Part shown: one piece after another, positions 39,511-48,555 of the stretch
Layout of the letters: every line of letters begins with the position of its first letter
Numbering within the stretch: position 1 is the first letter of the stretch
The notes under the pieces: model-generated
What the model saw: only the letters and a program-made list of their open reading frames with translations
What the model was told of the DNA's origin: nothing
Database searches by the model: none
Assembly: GCF_007997075.1 (NCBI RefSeq)
Contig: NZ_VORS01000006.1
Coordinates: 62,001 to 126,000, forward strand
DNA length: 64,000 nt
DNA from: Polaribacter sp. IC073
GTDB lineage: Bacteria; Bacteroidota; Bacteroidia; Flavobacteriales; Flavobacteriaceae
Direction: 5' to 3'
Position numbers and translations under genes: made by a program

Positions 39511-40257
39511 TTATTTTTTTAAGTTTTTGAAGTAAGGCACATATAGTGCTAAATCTTTCTTTATCATGGCAGAAACTCCATCACCAGTAATTGTTGCACC
39601 AGCAATTGCATCTACTTCATAATCTGTTTTATCTTCGTTCTTCGGATCGTTATTTCCTTTGGCAACCGTAATTCCTTGGAACACTCCAGATTCATTTAAT
39701 AAATGTTCGCCAATAAAGTCATCCATAAAATAACGTTGCTTTATGTTTGCTCCAAGACCAGGTGTTTCTCCTTTGTGATCAAAATAAGCTCCTTGTACAA
39801 CCATGTTTTCATCCATAGAAACATAGCCCCAAATTGCATCCCAAAGACCTTTGCCATAAATTGGAGCTACATAAAATGTTTTACCATCTTTTTGTCCAAC
39901 AAATAAAGGCAATTTTCTAACTTTACCCGCTTTTGCGTTTGCTTTTTGTTTTTTAATATCAATTAAATAAGCATCTTCACTTTGGGTAACTTTATCTCCA
40001 GCTAAAACTAATTGTTTTGTGATGTATTTTTTAAACTCGTCTCCTGCTACTTTGGTAGATACAAAGTTTGCATTAGAGTTATCATTTTCATTTACACCCA
40101 TCGCATACAAAATATTTTGCTGCTTTTCTATTCTTTCATTCTCTTTGATTGCAGGCTTTAAAGACGATGCTAAAAAGGCTAACAAAGAACCAACAACTAA
40201 CACCATAATTACGGCGAAAACCATTGTATATCCATTACTATCTGTTCTCTTACTCAT
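39511..40257 (-). CDS. nqrC: Na+-NQR subunit C (covalent FMN)
   Basis: 248 aa. One N-terminal membrane helix (residues about 10-30) is followed by a periplasmic FMN-binding domain. The flavin is joined by phosphoester to the Thr in DAIAGATITGDGVSAMI near residue 225. GETPGLGANI is the second family signature. Two bp separate it from nqrB. Confidence 0.95.
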   Translation of the reverse strand: MSKRTDSNGYTMVFAVIMVLVVGSLLAFLASSLKPAIKENERIEKQQNILYAMGVNENDNSNANFVSTKVAGDEFKKYITKQLVLAGDKVTQSEDAYLIDIKKQKANAKAGKVRKLPLFVGQKDGKTFYVAPIYGKGLWDAIWGYVSMDENMVVQGAYFDHKGETPGLGANIKQRYFMDDFIGEHLLNESGVFQGITVAKGNNDPKNEDKTDYEVDAIAGATITGDGVSAMIKKDLALYVPYFKNLKK

Positions 40258-40259
40258 AA

Positions 40260-41459
40260 TTAGGCAGTTTTAACTTTAGTACGTTTTAATCTTCTTTTTA
40301 CGTTTGCTTGAACCACATAGTGGTCTATTGTTGGCGCGAACACATTCATCAATAAAATTGCTAAAAATACGCCTTCTGGATATGCAGGATTGAATACACG
40401 TATCATAATCGATAAAAAACCAATTAAGAACCCGTAAATCCATTTTCCTTTGTTTGTTTGTGAACCAGTAACAGGATCTGTTGCCATAAATACAGCACCA
40501 AAAGCCAAACCACCAATTGTTAAGTGTTCCCACCAAGGCGTGTTCATTAAACCATAAAACTTGCTAGAATCTGTAATAATATCTGCGGCAACAACTTGGT
40601 TAAAAATTAATCCCATAACTGCTGCTCCTACAAATGCGGATAGAATAATTCTCCAACTTCCAATTTTAGTGAAAATTAAAATTGCAGCTCCTATCAAAAT
40701 TAAGAACGTAGATGTTTCACCAATAGAACCGGGTATAAAGCCCATGAACTTGTCAAATGTAGAATATACAACTTCCTGATTTTGTGCATAACTCCCTAAA
40801 ATAGTTTCCCCAGAAATTGCATCCGCAGTTCCTGTTCTATTTACAGCGTCATATACCCAAACCTTATCCCCAGACATCCAAGTAGGATATGCGAAAAACA
40901 AGAATGCTCTTATTGTTAAAGCAGGATTTAAGATGTTCATTCCTGTTCCTCCAAATACTTCTTTACCAATTACTACTCCAAATACAACTGCAACTGCTAA
41001 CATCCACAAAGGCGTATCTACAGGTACAATTAATGGAACTAACATTCCTGTCACCAAGTATCCTTCTTCTACTTCATGCCCTTTTATTACTGCGAAAATA
41101 AATTCAACTAAAAGACCAACTCCATAAGAAACAATTACTAATGGTAATACTTTTATAATCCCAATCCAGAAATTATCCATCGTAAAAAAGTTAGCTAAGA
41201 CATCTGTTCTTAAAGAACTATCTATAGCTGCATAATGCTGGTAACCTGCATTAAACATTCCAAAAAGCAAACAGGGTACTAAAGCCATTATTACAATATT
41301 CATTGTACGCTTTAAATCATCTGCTGCTTTTATATGAGTTCCTCCGTGAGTAACTTCATTTGGTAGGTATAAAAAGGTATGGATTGCGTTAAAAGCAGGT
41401 GCCATTTTAGTTCCTTTGTATTTCTCCTTTAAATTATGTAAGTTTTGTTTTAAGCTCAT
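40260..41459 (-). CDS. nqrB: Na+-NQR subunit B (covalent FMN and riboflavin)
   Basis: 399 aa multi-span membrane protein. The FMN-attachment site is the Thr in DAISGETILG. Other signatures are GKEVFGGTGMNILNPALTIRAFLFFAYP and GLAFGAVFMATDPVTGSQTNKG. It starts 4 bp after nqrA. Confidence 0.95.
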   Translation of the reverse strand: MSLKQNLHNLKEKYKGTKMAPAFNAIHTFLYLPNEVTHGGTHIKAADDLKRTMNIVIMALVPCLLFGMFNAGYQHYAAIDSSLRTDVLANFFTMDNFWIGIIKVLPLVIVSYGVGLLVEFIFAVIKGHEVEEGYLVTGMLVPLIVPVDTPLWMLAVAVVFGVVIGKEVFGGTGMNILNPALTIRAFLFFAYPTWMSGDKVWVYDAVNRTGTADAISGETILGSYAQNQEVVYSTFDKFMGFIPGSIGETSTFLILIGAAILIFTKIGSWRIILSAFVGAAVMGLIFNQVVAADIITDSSKFYGLMNTPWWEHLTIGGLAFGAVFMATDPVTGSQTNKGKWIYGFLIGFLSIMIRVFNPAYPEGVFLAILLMNVFAPTIDHYVVQANVKRRLKRTKVKTA

Positions 41460-41463
41460 AACC

Positions 41464-42813
41464 TTATCCTAATTCTTCTCTCATTAAATCTAAACCTTCA
41501 CGAATTATCTTCTGGTGCGGTTGTTTAGATACACAAATAAATTCTGTTAGTGCAAAATCTTCTGGCGCTACTTCGTAACCTCCTAAAGCTTCCATTTCAT
41601 CTATATCTTTATACATACATGCTTTTAATAATTGCATCGGATAAATATCTAAAGGAAACACCTCTTCATAGGAACCTGTTACTACAAAGGCTCTATGTTC
41701 ACCATTTGTATTGGTGTTTAAATCGTACTTTTTGTTTGGGGTTAACCAAGAAAAAGTCAATGCTCTAGAAGTAGAAATTTTGTTAAAAATTGGTTTATTC
41801 CAACCAAAAAATTCATAATCATCTCCTTCTGGTATTGCTGTTATTTGATTGTCATAATAACCTAAAAACTCATCTGCTTTTACTTCCTTTCCAGAAAGCA
41901 CGTTTCCGCTGATGATTCTTGTGTTATCGTCTTTCAAATTATTTGCAGTTACCGTTGCTATGGTAGCTCCTGCTATTGCAGTTACATAGTGTGGTTTGCT
42001 AAATTGAGATCCTGTTAAAGCAACCGTTCTCGTTAAATTTAGCTTTCCTGTTAAGAGCAACTCACCAATAACCACTAAATCTTGTGGTGTAATTACCCAA
42101 ACAACTTCACCTTTGTTAATAGGATCTATTTTTGCAATTTGAGTACTTACGTTTCCTGATGGATGTGGCCCTGAAACTTTATGTAATTCGATACCAGTTA
42201 ACTTTGCCAGTGGAGAATTAGCTTTAGCACCAACTGAAACATGTACTTTGCCTTCAGTTAATTTAGAAACAGCTGTAATTGCTGCCTGTAATGCTACTTC
42301 TTTACCCGCTAAAGTATAATCTAGATCTGCTGCTAAAGGTGCACTTGCATAGGCAGACACAAAAATAGCTTTTGGCGCTTGGTTAGGATTTGCAACAACA
42401 TCAAAAGGACGTTGTTTTACAAATGGCCAGCAACCTGCTTCGAATAAATGATTCTTAACCTCTTCTGCAGACATTGCGCTTGCATCTTTAGTACCAAAAT
42501 CTTTATAAGTTTGTGTAGCATCTGCAGTAATTTTAACTGCTAAAACTTTTCTTCTTGCGCCACGTATTACCGCTACTACTTTACCAGAAACCGGACTAGG
42601 AAATAAAATACGAGCATCACTTTTTGAATAAAAAAGTGCTTCTCCTGCTTTTACCTCTGTACCTTCTTTGGCAATAAGTTTTGGTATTATTCCGTGAAAA
42701 TCTTCTGGCTTCACTGCATAAACACTACTTTGAGAACTCTTAGTAGTATTTTTTTCGGCAACGCCAACAAGCTTAATATCTAAGCCTTTTTTAATACGAA
42801 TGTCTTTTGACAT
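41464..42813 (-). CDS. nqrA: Na+-NQR subunit A
   Basis: 449 aa, peripheral cytoplasmic subunit resembling RnfC. It begins IRIKKGLDIKLVGVAEK and includes VKPEDFHGIIPKLIAKEGTEV (barrel-sandwich start), GPHPSGNVSTQIAKIDPI, and a C-terminal segment YPMQLLKACMYKDIDEMEALGGYEV. It is the first gene of nqrABCDEF. A -7 element (TAAATTTG, minus strand, 42851-42858) lies 38 bp upstream. Confidence 0.96.
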   Translation of the reverse strand: MSKDIRIKKGLDIKLVGVAEKNTTKSSQSSVYAVKPEDFHGIIPKLIAKEGTEVKAGEALFYSKSDARILFPSPVSGKVVAVIRGARRKVLAVKITADATQTYKDFGTKDASAMSAEEVKNHLFEAGCWPFVKQRPFDVVANPNQAPKAIFVSAYASAPLAADLDYTLAGKEVALQAAITAVSKLTEGKVHVSVGAKANSPLAKLTGIELHKVSGPHPSGNVSTQIAKIDPINKGEVVWVITPQDLVVIGELLLTGKLNLTRTVALTGSQFSKPHYVTAIAGATIATVTANNLKDDNTRIISGNVLSGKEVKADEFLGYYDNQITAIPEGDDYEFFGWNKPIFNKISTSRALTFSWLTPNKKYDLNTNTNGEHRAFVVTGSYEEVFPLDIYPMQLLKACMYKDIDEMEALGGYEVAPEDFALTEFICVSKQPHQKIIREGLDLMREELG

Positions 42814-42850
42814 AGTAAATTGGAATGTTTAGTTATCTAAAAAAATCATG

Positions 42851-42858
42851 CAAATTTA
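42851..42858 (-). promoter_or_regulatory. -7 promoter element of the nqr operon
   Basis: Reads TAAATTTG on the minus strand, an exact TAnnTTTG. It leaves a leader of about 30 nt before nqrA. Confidence 0.6.
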
Positions 42859-43115
42859 AAGATTTTGTTAGTGAGGAGTGATATAAATCGAGGTTAATCT
42901 TGGTGTATTTTACTTATTTATATCCATTCTAAATAGATTGATTATAGAAAAGGTTGTCGTAATTTAAATAAAAATAAAACCTCACATCAAAAAAATGAGT
43001 TCGTAGCATTTTTTAGCGCAAGAAAACTCAAATTCATTTAAAAAAGGAACAATATTTGCATTCTATTTTGTGAGTTTAAATTTCACTATTTTTGAATTAT
43101 AATTATCACAAAAAT
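42859..43115 (+). promoter_or_regulatory. Divergent intergenic region, nqr and T9SS plug gene
   Basis: Contains the -7 element TATTTTTG at 43087-43094 for the plug gene. That element excludes the TTG at 43092 as its start. No other structure seen. Confidence 0.6.
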
Positions 43116-44330
43116 ATGCAGCAAAAAATAACGTGGCTTATATTGATTATTTTCACCTCAATAAATGCACAAAACATAGAAACCATTCAACTAAGACCTT
43201 TGCAAGAAAATGTTTTCTCTGCGATTGTACCTTTGGGTACCGTTTTAGAATTGTCTTTTGATGATTTAGACGCAGATAGCAAAGATTATAAATACAAAAT
43301 CGAGCACAAAACTCATGATTGGAAACCGAGTAGATTACTATCAAGTCAGTTTATCAATGGTTTTGACCAAAACACCATCATTAATGTTAGAAATTCATTT
43401 AATACATTACAAAATTATACGCATTATTCCGTTAAAATTCCGAATGCAAACACTGTAATTACCAAAAGCGGAAATTATCTTTTATCAGTTTTAAATTCTT
43501 ATGATGAAGTAATTTTTACCAGAAGATTTGTGTTATACGAAAATACCACAATTGTACCCGTTTCTGTTACTCGAAGTAGAGATACAAAGACTTTAAACAC
43601 TCAGCAAACCATTCAGTTTTCTATAAATCATAAAGAAATTAGAATAAATAACCCAAGCCAAGAAATAAATGTTGCCATTCTAAAAAACAATAATTGGAAC
43701 GAGACAATTACCAATTTGCAACCTACTTTTTTCAAACCAAATCAACTTTTATACACTTATACGAACAAAACAAATTTTTGGGGAGGAAACGAGTATCTAA
43801 ATTTTGATAGTAAAATTATTCGAAACAGAAGTCTAAATATTGTCAAAATCACTAAAGAAGACGTTTACAATCATTACTTATACCCTTTTTCTTATAATAA
43901 ATACAGAGAATACAAATACAACCCAGATATTAATGGTCAATTTGCAATTAGAACTTTAGAGGGAAATGATAACAATACAGAAGCAGATTATGCGCTAATG
44001 CATTTTTCTATGGAAGTAGATGAAATGTTCAAAGAAAAAGAAGTGTACGTTTATGGTGCTTTTAATAATTTTTCTATTTCGGACAAAAACAGGATGTATT
44101 ACAACCAAAAAAACCAAACCTATACTGCAAGCATCTTATTAAAACAAGGTTTTTACAATTACACTTTTGCCACAATTGGTCGTGATAATTTTGTAAACAC
44201 AAATGAAATTAATGGTACTTTTTATGAAACTGAAAATGAATATACCGTTATTATCTACTACAAACCTTTTAGTGGTTTATATGATAGGGTTATCGGTGTT
44301 GGTAAAGGATATTTTAATCAGAATAACTAA
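43116..44330 (+). CDS. T9SS plug protein (DUF5103 family)
   Basis: About 404 aa from ATG 43116 with signal peptide ending SINAQ. DUF5103 pattern: IETIQLRPLQENVFSAIVPLGTVLELSFDDLDAD, YKYKIEHKTHDWKPSRLLSSQFINGF, and FVLYENTTIVPVSV. The C-terminal part (about 300-400) resembles a carbohydrate-binding-like fold (VYVYGAFNNFSISDKNRMYYN). In the flavobacterial type IX translocon the plug protein closes the periplasmic side of the SprA pore. The T9SS sorting domains of three proteins in this window make that apparatus relevant here. apaG follows by 51 bp. Confidence 0.85.
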   Translation: MQQKITWLILIIFTSINAQNIETIQLRPLQENVFSAIVPLGTVLELSFDDLDADSKDYKYKIEHKTHDWKPSRLLSSQFINGFDQNTIINVRNSFNTLQNYTHYSVKIPNANTVITKSGNYLLSVLNSYDEVIFTRRFVLYENTTIVPVSVTRSRDTKTLNTQQTIQFSINHKEIRINNPSQEINVAILKNNNWNETITNLQPTFFKPNQLLYTYTNKTNFWGGNEYLNFDSKIIRNRSLNIVKITKEDVYNHYLYPFSYNKYREYKYNPDINGQFAIRTLEGNDNNTEADYALMHFSMEVDEMFKEKEVYVYGAFNNFSISDKNRMYYNQKNQTYTASILLKQGFYNYTFATIGRDNFVNTNEINGTFYETENEYTVIIYYKPFSGLYDRVIGVGKGYFNQNN

Positions 44331-44381
44331 TTAGAAAATTGATTTGTAGAAACAAATCAAAAAACCTACATTTACCTAAGC

Positions 44382-44768
44382 ATGATTCAACAAATTACAA
44401 AAGGCATAAAAATTTCTGTAGAAACGAGCTATAATGGTACAAGTTATAGAGATGGTAAGTTGTACTATGTTTTTTCGTACACTATTTCAATAGAAAATGT
44501 AAGTTTAGAAACTGTAAAATTAACAGATAGATTTTGGTGTATTTACGATTCTTTAAACGGAACCGAAATTGTAAGCGGAGAAGGCGTAGTTGGCCAAACA
44601 CCTACACTGCTGCCCAACGACAATTACACTTATAGTTCTGGCTGCTTTTTAGAATCTAACATAGGTGCTATGAAAGGTTTTTATACCATGATAAATTTAG
44701 AAACTTATGACCAATTTAAAGTCTATATACCCACTTTTCAGCTAACCACACCTGTCTTATTAAACTAG
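44382..44768 (+). CDS. apaG: ApaG protein
   Basis: 128 aa, the family's usual length. A fibronectin-like beta sandwich with the signatures YVFSYTISIENVSLETVKLTDRFW, VSGEGVVGQTPTLLPNDNYTYSSG and MKGFYTMIN. ApaG has been linked to divalent cation homeostasis and Ap4A in enterobacteria; its role here is unproven. Its last bases overlap the inferred start of the next gene. Confidence 0.93.
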   Translation: MIQQITKGIKISVETSYNGTSYRDGKLYYVFSYTISIENVSLETVKLTDRFWCIYDSLNGTEIVSGEGVVGQTPTLLPNDNYTYSSGCFLESNIGAMKGFYTMINLETYDQFKVYIPTFQLTTPVLLN

Positions 44769-45883
44769 ATAAACAAAAAAAGAAAGTCGCTAAAATTAAA
44801 GATCCAGAATGTTTAAATTGTGGACATCCATTTAGCGGACAAGAAAAATTTTGTCCAGATTGTGGCCAACAGAACAAAGGAAACAAAGTAACTTTTGGTA
44901 ATTTTATTTCAGAGCTTTTTAGTGGGTTGTTCAGTTTTGACACAAAATTCTGGCGTACTTTAATTCCGCTTTTAACAAACCCAGGAAAAGTATCCAAAGA
45001 ATATAGAGAAGGTAAAAGAAGTCGATATTCAAATCCTTTTCGTTTTTACATAACTGCTTCAATTATATTTTTCTTGGTTTTAGGCTTCTCTAAAAACTAC
45101 AATAAATACCAAAATCTTACAAAAGAAGACATTCAAAAAGAATTGAATACCAAAGACGGACTTCCTAATAATGAGATTGCTCCCGATTCTATAAAAAAGT
45201 TGGTTGCAGAAGAGTTAGACAAGTCTACTAATGTTTCACTTCCAGATAAAAAGAAAAAGAAATTTATAGATACTCTTAAAGAAGAAGCCAAAGACACTGC
45301 CGAAATAAAAAATAGTAGTGAGCAAACATTCTCTTTTGAAGGTACAAGATTAGGAGCCTTTTTAAAGTATCAAAAAGAACATCCAAAAGCAGCTACAAAT
45401 GAAGCTTTAGATTCTTTAAAATATCCTAAAAACTTTAAAAATAGATTTTTATACGAACGATCTAAAGTCATGGGACAAATTTTTAATAATGAAGATAACG
45501 AAGACAAATTCTTAAGTGAGGTTCTATCATATGGCTCTATTTCCTTATTTATTTTTCTTCCACTATTCACGTTATTTTTAAGACTTTTTTACATTCGAAG
45601 AAAATACACGTATGTAGATCATTTAATTTTTGTTTTTCATACCCAAACTGTATTTTTTATGTTGTTGACTATTTTCACAATAGTAGATCTTTTTGTTGCC
45701 ACAGAAGATTTATGGGTTTTTTCAATTCTTTTTTTAGTCTATTTATTTTTGGCTATGAAGAAATTCTATCAACAAGGAATCCTTAAAACTGCTGTAAAAT
45801 TTCTACTACTAAATCTTGTTTATGTACTCATGGCAATTGTAGGTGTTTTTTTAGTTACATTTGTTTCCTTCGCACTTTATTAA
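44759..45883 (+). CDS. DUF3667-family membrane protein with N-terminal zinc ribbon (non-standard start inferred)
   Basis: A start at TTG 44927 would remove an intact zinc ribbon encoded just upstream in the same frame (PECLNCGHPF then KFCPDCGQQN). Going back to the previous stop at 44717 there is no in-frame ATG, GTG or TTG; the best start is ATT at 44759, giving MKLDKQKKKVAKIKDPEC and overlapping the apaG end by 10 bp. The body has four hydrophobic segments (residues about 100-118, 265-285, 300-330 and the C-terminus) around a charged region, matching DUF3667. It is probably an inner-membrane protein of unknown role. Confidence 0.72.
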   Translation: MKLDKQKKKVAKIKDPECLNCGHPFSGQEKFCPDCGQQNKGNKVTFGNFISELFSGLFSFDTKFWRTLIPLLTNPGKVSKEYREGKRSRYSNPFRFYITASIIFFLVLGFSKNYNKYQNLTKEDIQKELNTKDGLPNNEIAPDSIKKLVAEELDKSTNVSLPDKKKKKFIDTLKEEAKDTAEIKNSSEQTFSFEGTRLGAFLKYQKEHPKAATNEALDSLKYPKNFKNRFLYERSKVMGQIFNNEDNEDKFLSEVLSYGSISLFIFLPLFTLFLRLFYIRRKYTYVDHLIFVFHTQTVFFMLLTIFTIVDLFVATEDLWVFSILFLVYLFLAMKKFYQQGILKTAVKFLLLNLVYVLMAIVGVFLVTFVSFALY

Positions 45884-46176
45884 TCAGAAAAAACACTTAT
45901 AATACACTGTAAACGTTCTGCTTGTGTTTTTTACTGAAGCAACATTTATATCTTTTAGAAATGCTCCTTTCATTTTTAATGAAATTCTACATTTTTCTGA
46001 TGATACGTTACTATATAGACAACATCCTTTTTAATTAATTATGATATTTTAGCATTTAGAGATATATATTAAGCTTTCTTTAATAAAAGACATTAAAAAT
46101 CGGTTAAATTTATTGAAACAAAAATTGTAACTTTGAAGCTTAAAATTAGTCGATTAAAATTTAAAAAAGATACAAA
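45884..46176 (+). promoter_or_regulatory. Promoter region of P5C dehydrogenase
   Basis: An exact -7 element TAACTTTG is at 46128-46135, 41 bp before the ATG. No hairpin, ORF or other repeat was seen in the remaining 240 bp. Confidence 0.65.
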
Positions 46177-47802
46177 ATGGCAAGAGGATTTTTTAATGTT
46201 CCAAAAGCAGTTAACGAACCAGTAAAAGGGTATGCTCCAGGTTCTCCTGAAAGAGAAGAATTATTAGCTACTTATAAAGAAATGTTCAACCGCAATATTG
46301 ATGTGCCAATGCATATTAATGGTGAAGAAGTTAGAACAGGAAATACTAAAAATATTACACCTCCTCATGATCATAAGCATGTTGTTGGGCAATATCATAC
46401 AGCAGATAAATCGCATGTAGACAGTGCAATTTCTACAGCTTTGGCTGCAAGAGAAGCTTGGTCTAGCGTAAGTTGGATGGAACGTGCTTCTATTTTCTTA
46501 AAGGCTGCGGAATTATTAGCAGGACCTTATAGAGCAAGAATGAATGCTGCAACAATGATTGCACAATCTAAAAATGTATACCAAGCAGAAATTGATGCTG
46601 CTTGTGAAATGATCGATTTCTTTAAATTTAACGTAGAGTACATGACGGATATCTTTAAAGACCAGCCAACCTCTTCAGCAGGAGTATGGAACAGAGTTGA
46701 ATACAGACCTTTAGAAGGATTTGTATACGCAATTTCTCCTTTCAACTTTACCTCTATCGCAGCAAATTTACCTGCAGCAGCAGCTTTAATGGGTAATGTT
46801 GTTGTTTGGAAACCCTCTGACCACCAAGCGTATTCTGCACAAGTAATTGTAGATTTATTTAAAGAAGCTGGTTTGCCAGATGGTGTTATAAATGTAGTTT
46901 ACGGAGATCCGGTAATGATTTCTGATACTGTTTTAGCATCTCCAGATTTCTCTGGATTACACTTTACAGGTTCTACACATGTTTTTAAAGAATTATGGAA
47001 ACAAATAGGAAACAACATTCATACGTATAAAACGTATCCAAGAATTGTTGGAGAAACTGGTGGAAAAGATTTTATCTGGGTGCACAATTCATCAAATCCT
47101 TTACAAGTTGCTACGGCAATGACAAGAGGAGCATTTGAATACCAAGGACAGAAATGTTCTGCTGCTTCTCGTTCTTACATTCCGGCTTCACTTTGGCCAG
47201 AAGTTAAGAAGCATTTAATTGCACAAGCAAGTGAGTTAAAAATGGGGTCTCCAGAAGATACTTCTAACTTTGTAAATGCAGTGATTCACGAAGGTTCTTT
47301 TGATAAAATTGCTAACTATATCGATGCTGCTAAAAAAGATGCTGATGCAGAAATTATTATTGGTGGAAATCATGATAAATCTGTTGGGTACTTTATAGAG
47401 CCTACTGTTATTGTAAGTACTTCTCCTAAATATGCAACGATGACTACTGAGTTATTCGGACCAGTAATGACGGTTTATGTATACGAAGATGCTGCTTGGG
47501 AAGCATGTTTAAAATTAGTTGATGAAACTACAGAATATGGCTTAACAGGAGCTATCTTTTCTAAAGACAGATATATTGTTGAAAAAGCTTCTAAAGCGTT
47601 AGAAAATGCTGCAGGAAACTTTTATATTAACGACAAACCTTCGGGAGCAGTTGTTGGACAGCAACCATTTGGAGGAGCAAGAGCTTCTGGAACAAATGAC
47701 AAAGCGGGTTCTGCACAAAACTTATTACGTTGGACTTCTGTTAGATTGATCAAAGAAACTTTTGTGACACCTACAGATTACAAATATCCTTTCTTAGGAT
47801 AA
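46177..47802 (+). CDS. pruA: L-glutamate gamma-semialdehyde (1-pyrroline-5-carboxylate) dehydrogenase
   Basis: 541 aa aldehyde dehydrogenase of the P5CDH type. It begins RGFFNVPKAVNEPVKGYAPGSPER, has the NAD-binding FHFTGSTHVFKELWKQIG-like segment, the general-base Glu in GETGGKDF and the nucleophile Cys in FEYQGQKCSAASR. It oxidises glutamate semialdehyde to glutamate, the last step of proline catabolism, using NAD+. Length matches a stand-alone enzyme, not the PutA fusion. No proline dehydrogenase is next to it. Confidence 0.95.
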   Translation: MARGFFNVPKAVNEPVKGYAPGSPEREELLATYKEMFNRNIDVPMHINGEEVRTGNTKNITPPHDHKHVVGQYHTADKSHVDSAISTALAAREAWSSVSWMERASIFLKAAELLAGPYRARMNAATMIAQSKNVYQAEIDAACEMIDFFKFNVEYMTDIFKDQPTSSAGVWNRVEYRPLEGFVYAISPFNFTSIAANLPAAAALMGNVVVWKPSDHQAYSAQVIVDLFKEAGLPDGVINVVYGDPVMISDTVLASPDFSGLHFTGSTHVFKELWKQIGNNIHTYKTYPRIVGETGGKDFIWVHNSSNPLQVATAMTRGAFEYQGQKCSAASRSYIPASLWPEVKKHLIAQASELKMGSPEDTSNFVNAVIHEGSFDKIANYIDAAKKDADAEIIIGGNHDKSVGYFIEPTVIVSTSPKYATMTTELFGPVMTVYVYEDAAWEACLKLVDETTEYGLTGAIFSKDRYIVEKASKALENAAGNFYINDKPSGAVVGQQPFGGARASGTNDKAGSAQNLLRWTSVRLIKETFVTPTDYKYPFLG

Positions 47803-47820
47803 ACAAAAAATAACCAATTT

Positions 47821-47860
47821 AAAAAGCCTCATCTATATATAGATGAGGCTTTTTTATTTT
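47821..47860 (+). terminator. Terminator after pruA
   Basis: AAAAAGCCTCATCTA-TATA-TAGATGAGGCTTTTTT, long perfect stem with T-tract. It can also serve the convergent lipoprotein gene. Confidence 0.92.
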
Positions 47861-47874
47861 AGTAAAACTAGCCG

Positions 47875-48555
47875 CTAATCTACTGTAAACGTAAACGTTT
47901 GTCCTATTGATTTTGCACCAGAATTATCGATTACATTTACCTTCCAAGAATATGTTTTCCCCGACACTACAGAAACGGCATACGTTTTTACCGTAAGTGC
48001 ATTCTCTACCAAAGTTAAATCGCTATTCTCACCAAAAAACAATTCATAGGTTAACATGTCTGCTCCGTTGATATCTGAAGCTTCCCAGACTAAATTTAAA
48101 CTCCCAGCAGAAACCATTGCAGTATCTTCTGGTGTTTTTAAATCGGCCATAAAAGGTGCGTAATTTGTAACTCCGTCTCCTTTTGTAAAAAAAGCAAAAA
48201 CCGCAGATTTACTCGCTTGATTATTGGCTACATCTACTGCATTTACCTGCCAGTAATAAGCTGTAGATTTCTCTAAAGTTACCAATAACTGACTCGAATT
48301 AATGGTCTTATTTTCTACAACTTCTGTTAATTGTCTGTCTTTTGCAATGATAATATTATATTCTAAAACATCGTTTTCTGGATCTATTGCATCGCTCCAA
48401 TTAAAAAGGATTGTATTATCTATACATAAAAGGTCTTTTGTAGGGAATGTTAATTCAACCACACTAGGTATTTTATTTGCCGGCTCTTTTTCAGAACAGC
48501 TTACCGCTAAAAAACACATACTATATAAGCTGAAAATAATTATCGCTTTTCTCAT
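47875..48555 (-). CDS. Lipoprotein with two tandem fibronectin type III-like domains
   Basis: 226 aa. The lipobox is AVSC (Cys about 20, from ATG at 48555). Two repeats of about 95 residues follow: VVELTFPTKDLLCIDNTILFNWSDAIDPEND and LKTPEDTAMVSAGSLNLVWEASDINGAD, each ending in an aromatic-rich strand (TAYYWQVNAVD, KTYSWKVNVID) typical of FN3-like folds. Its start overlaps the stop of the metallopeptidase gene (ATGA), so the two are made together. A role as surface partner or periplasmic protector of the peptidase is inference. Confidence 0.78.
   Translation of the reverse strand: MRKAIIIFSLYSMCFLAVSCSEKEPANKIPSVVELTFPTKDLLCIDNTILFNWSDAIDPENDVLEYNIIIAKDRQLTEVVENKTINSSQLLVTLEKSTAYYWQVNAVDVANNQASKSAVFAFFTKGDGVTNYAPFMADLKTPEDTAMVSAGSLNLVWEASDINGADMLTYELFFGENSDLTLVENALTVKTYAVSVVSGKTYSWKVNVIDNSGAKSIGQTFTFTVD

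Noticed and set aside
40276..41127. ORFs antisense or out of frame to nqrB
   Set aside because: They overlap the well-supported nqrB frame and have low-complexity, Leu-rich composition typical of shadows.
44927..45883. TTG 44927 as start of the DUF3667 protein
   Set aside because: It would remove an intact zinc ribbon encoded in the same frame just upstream.
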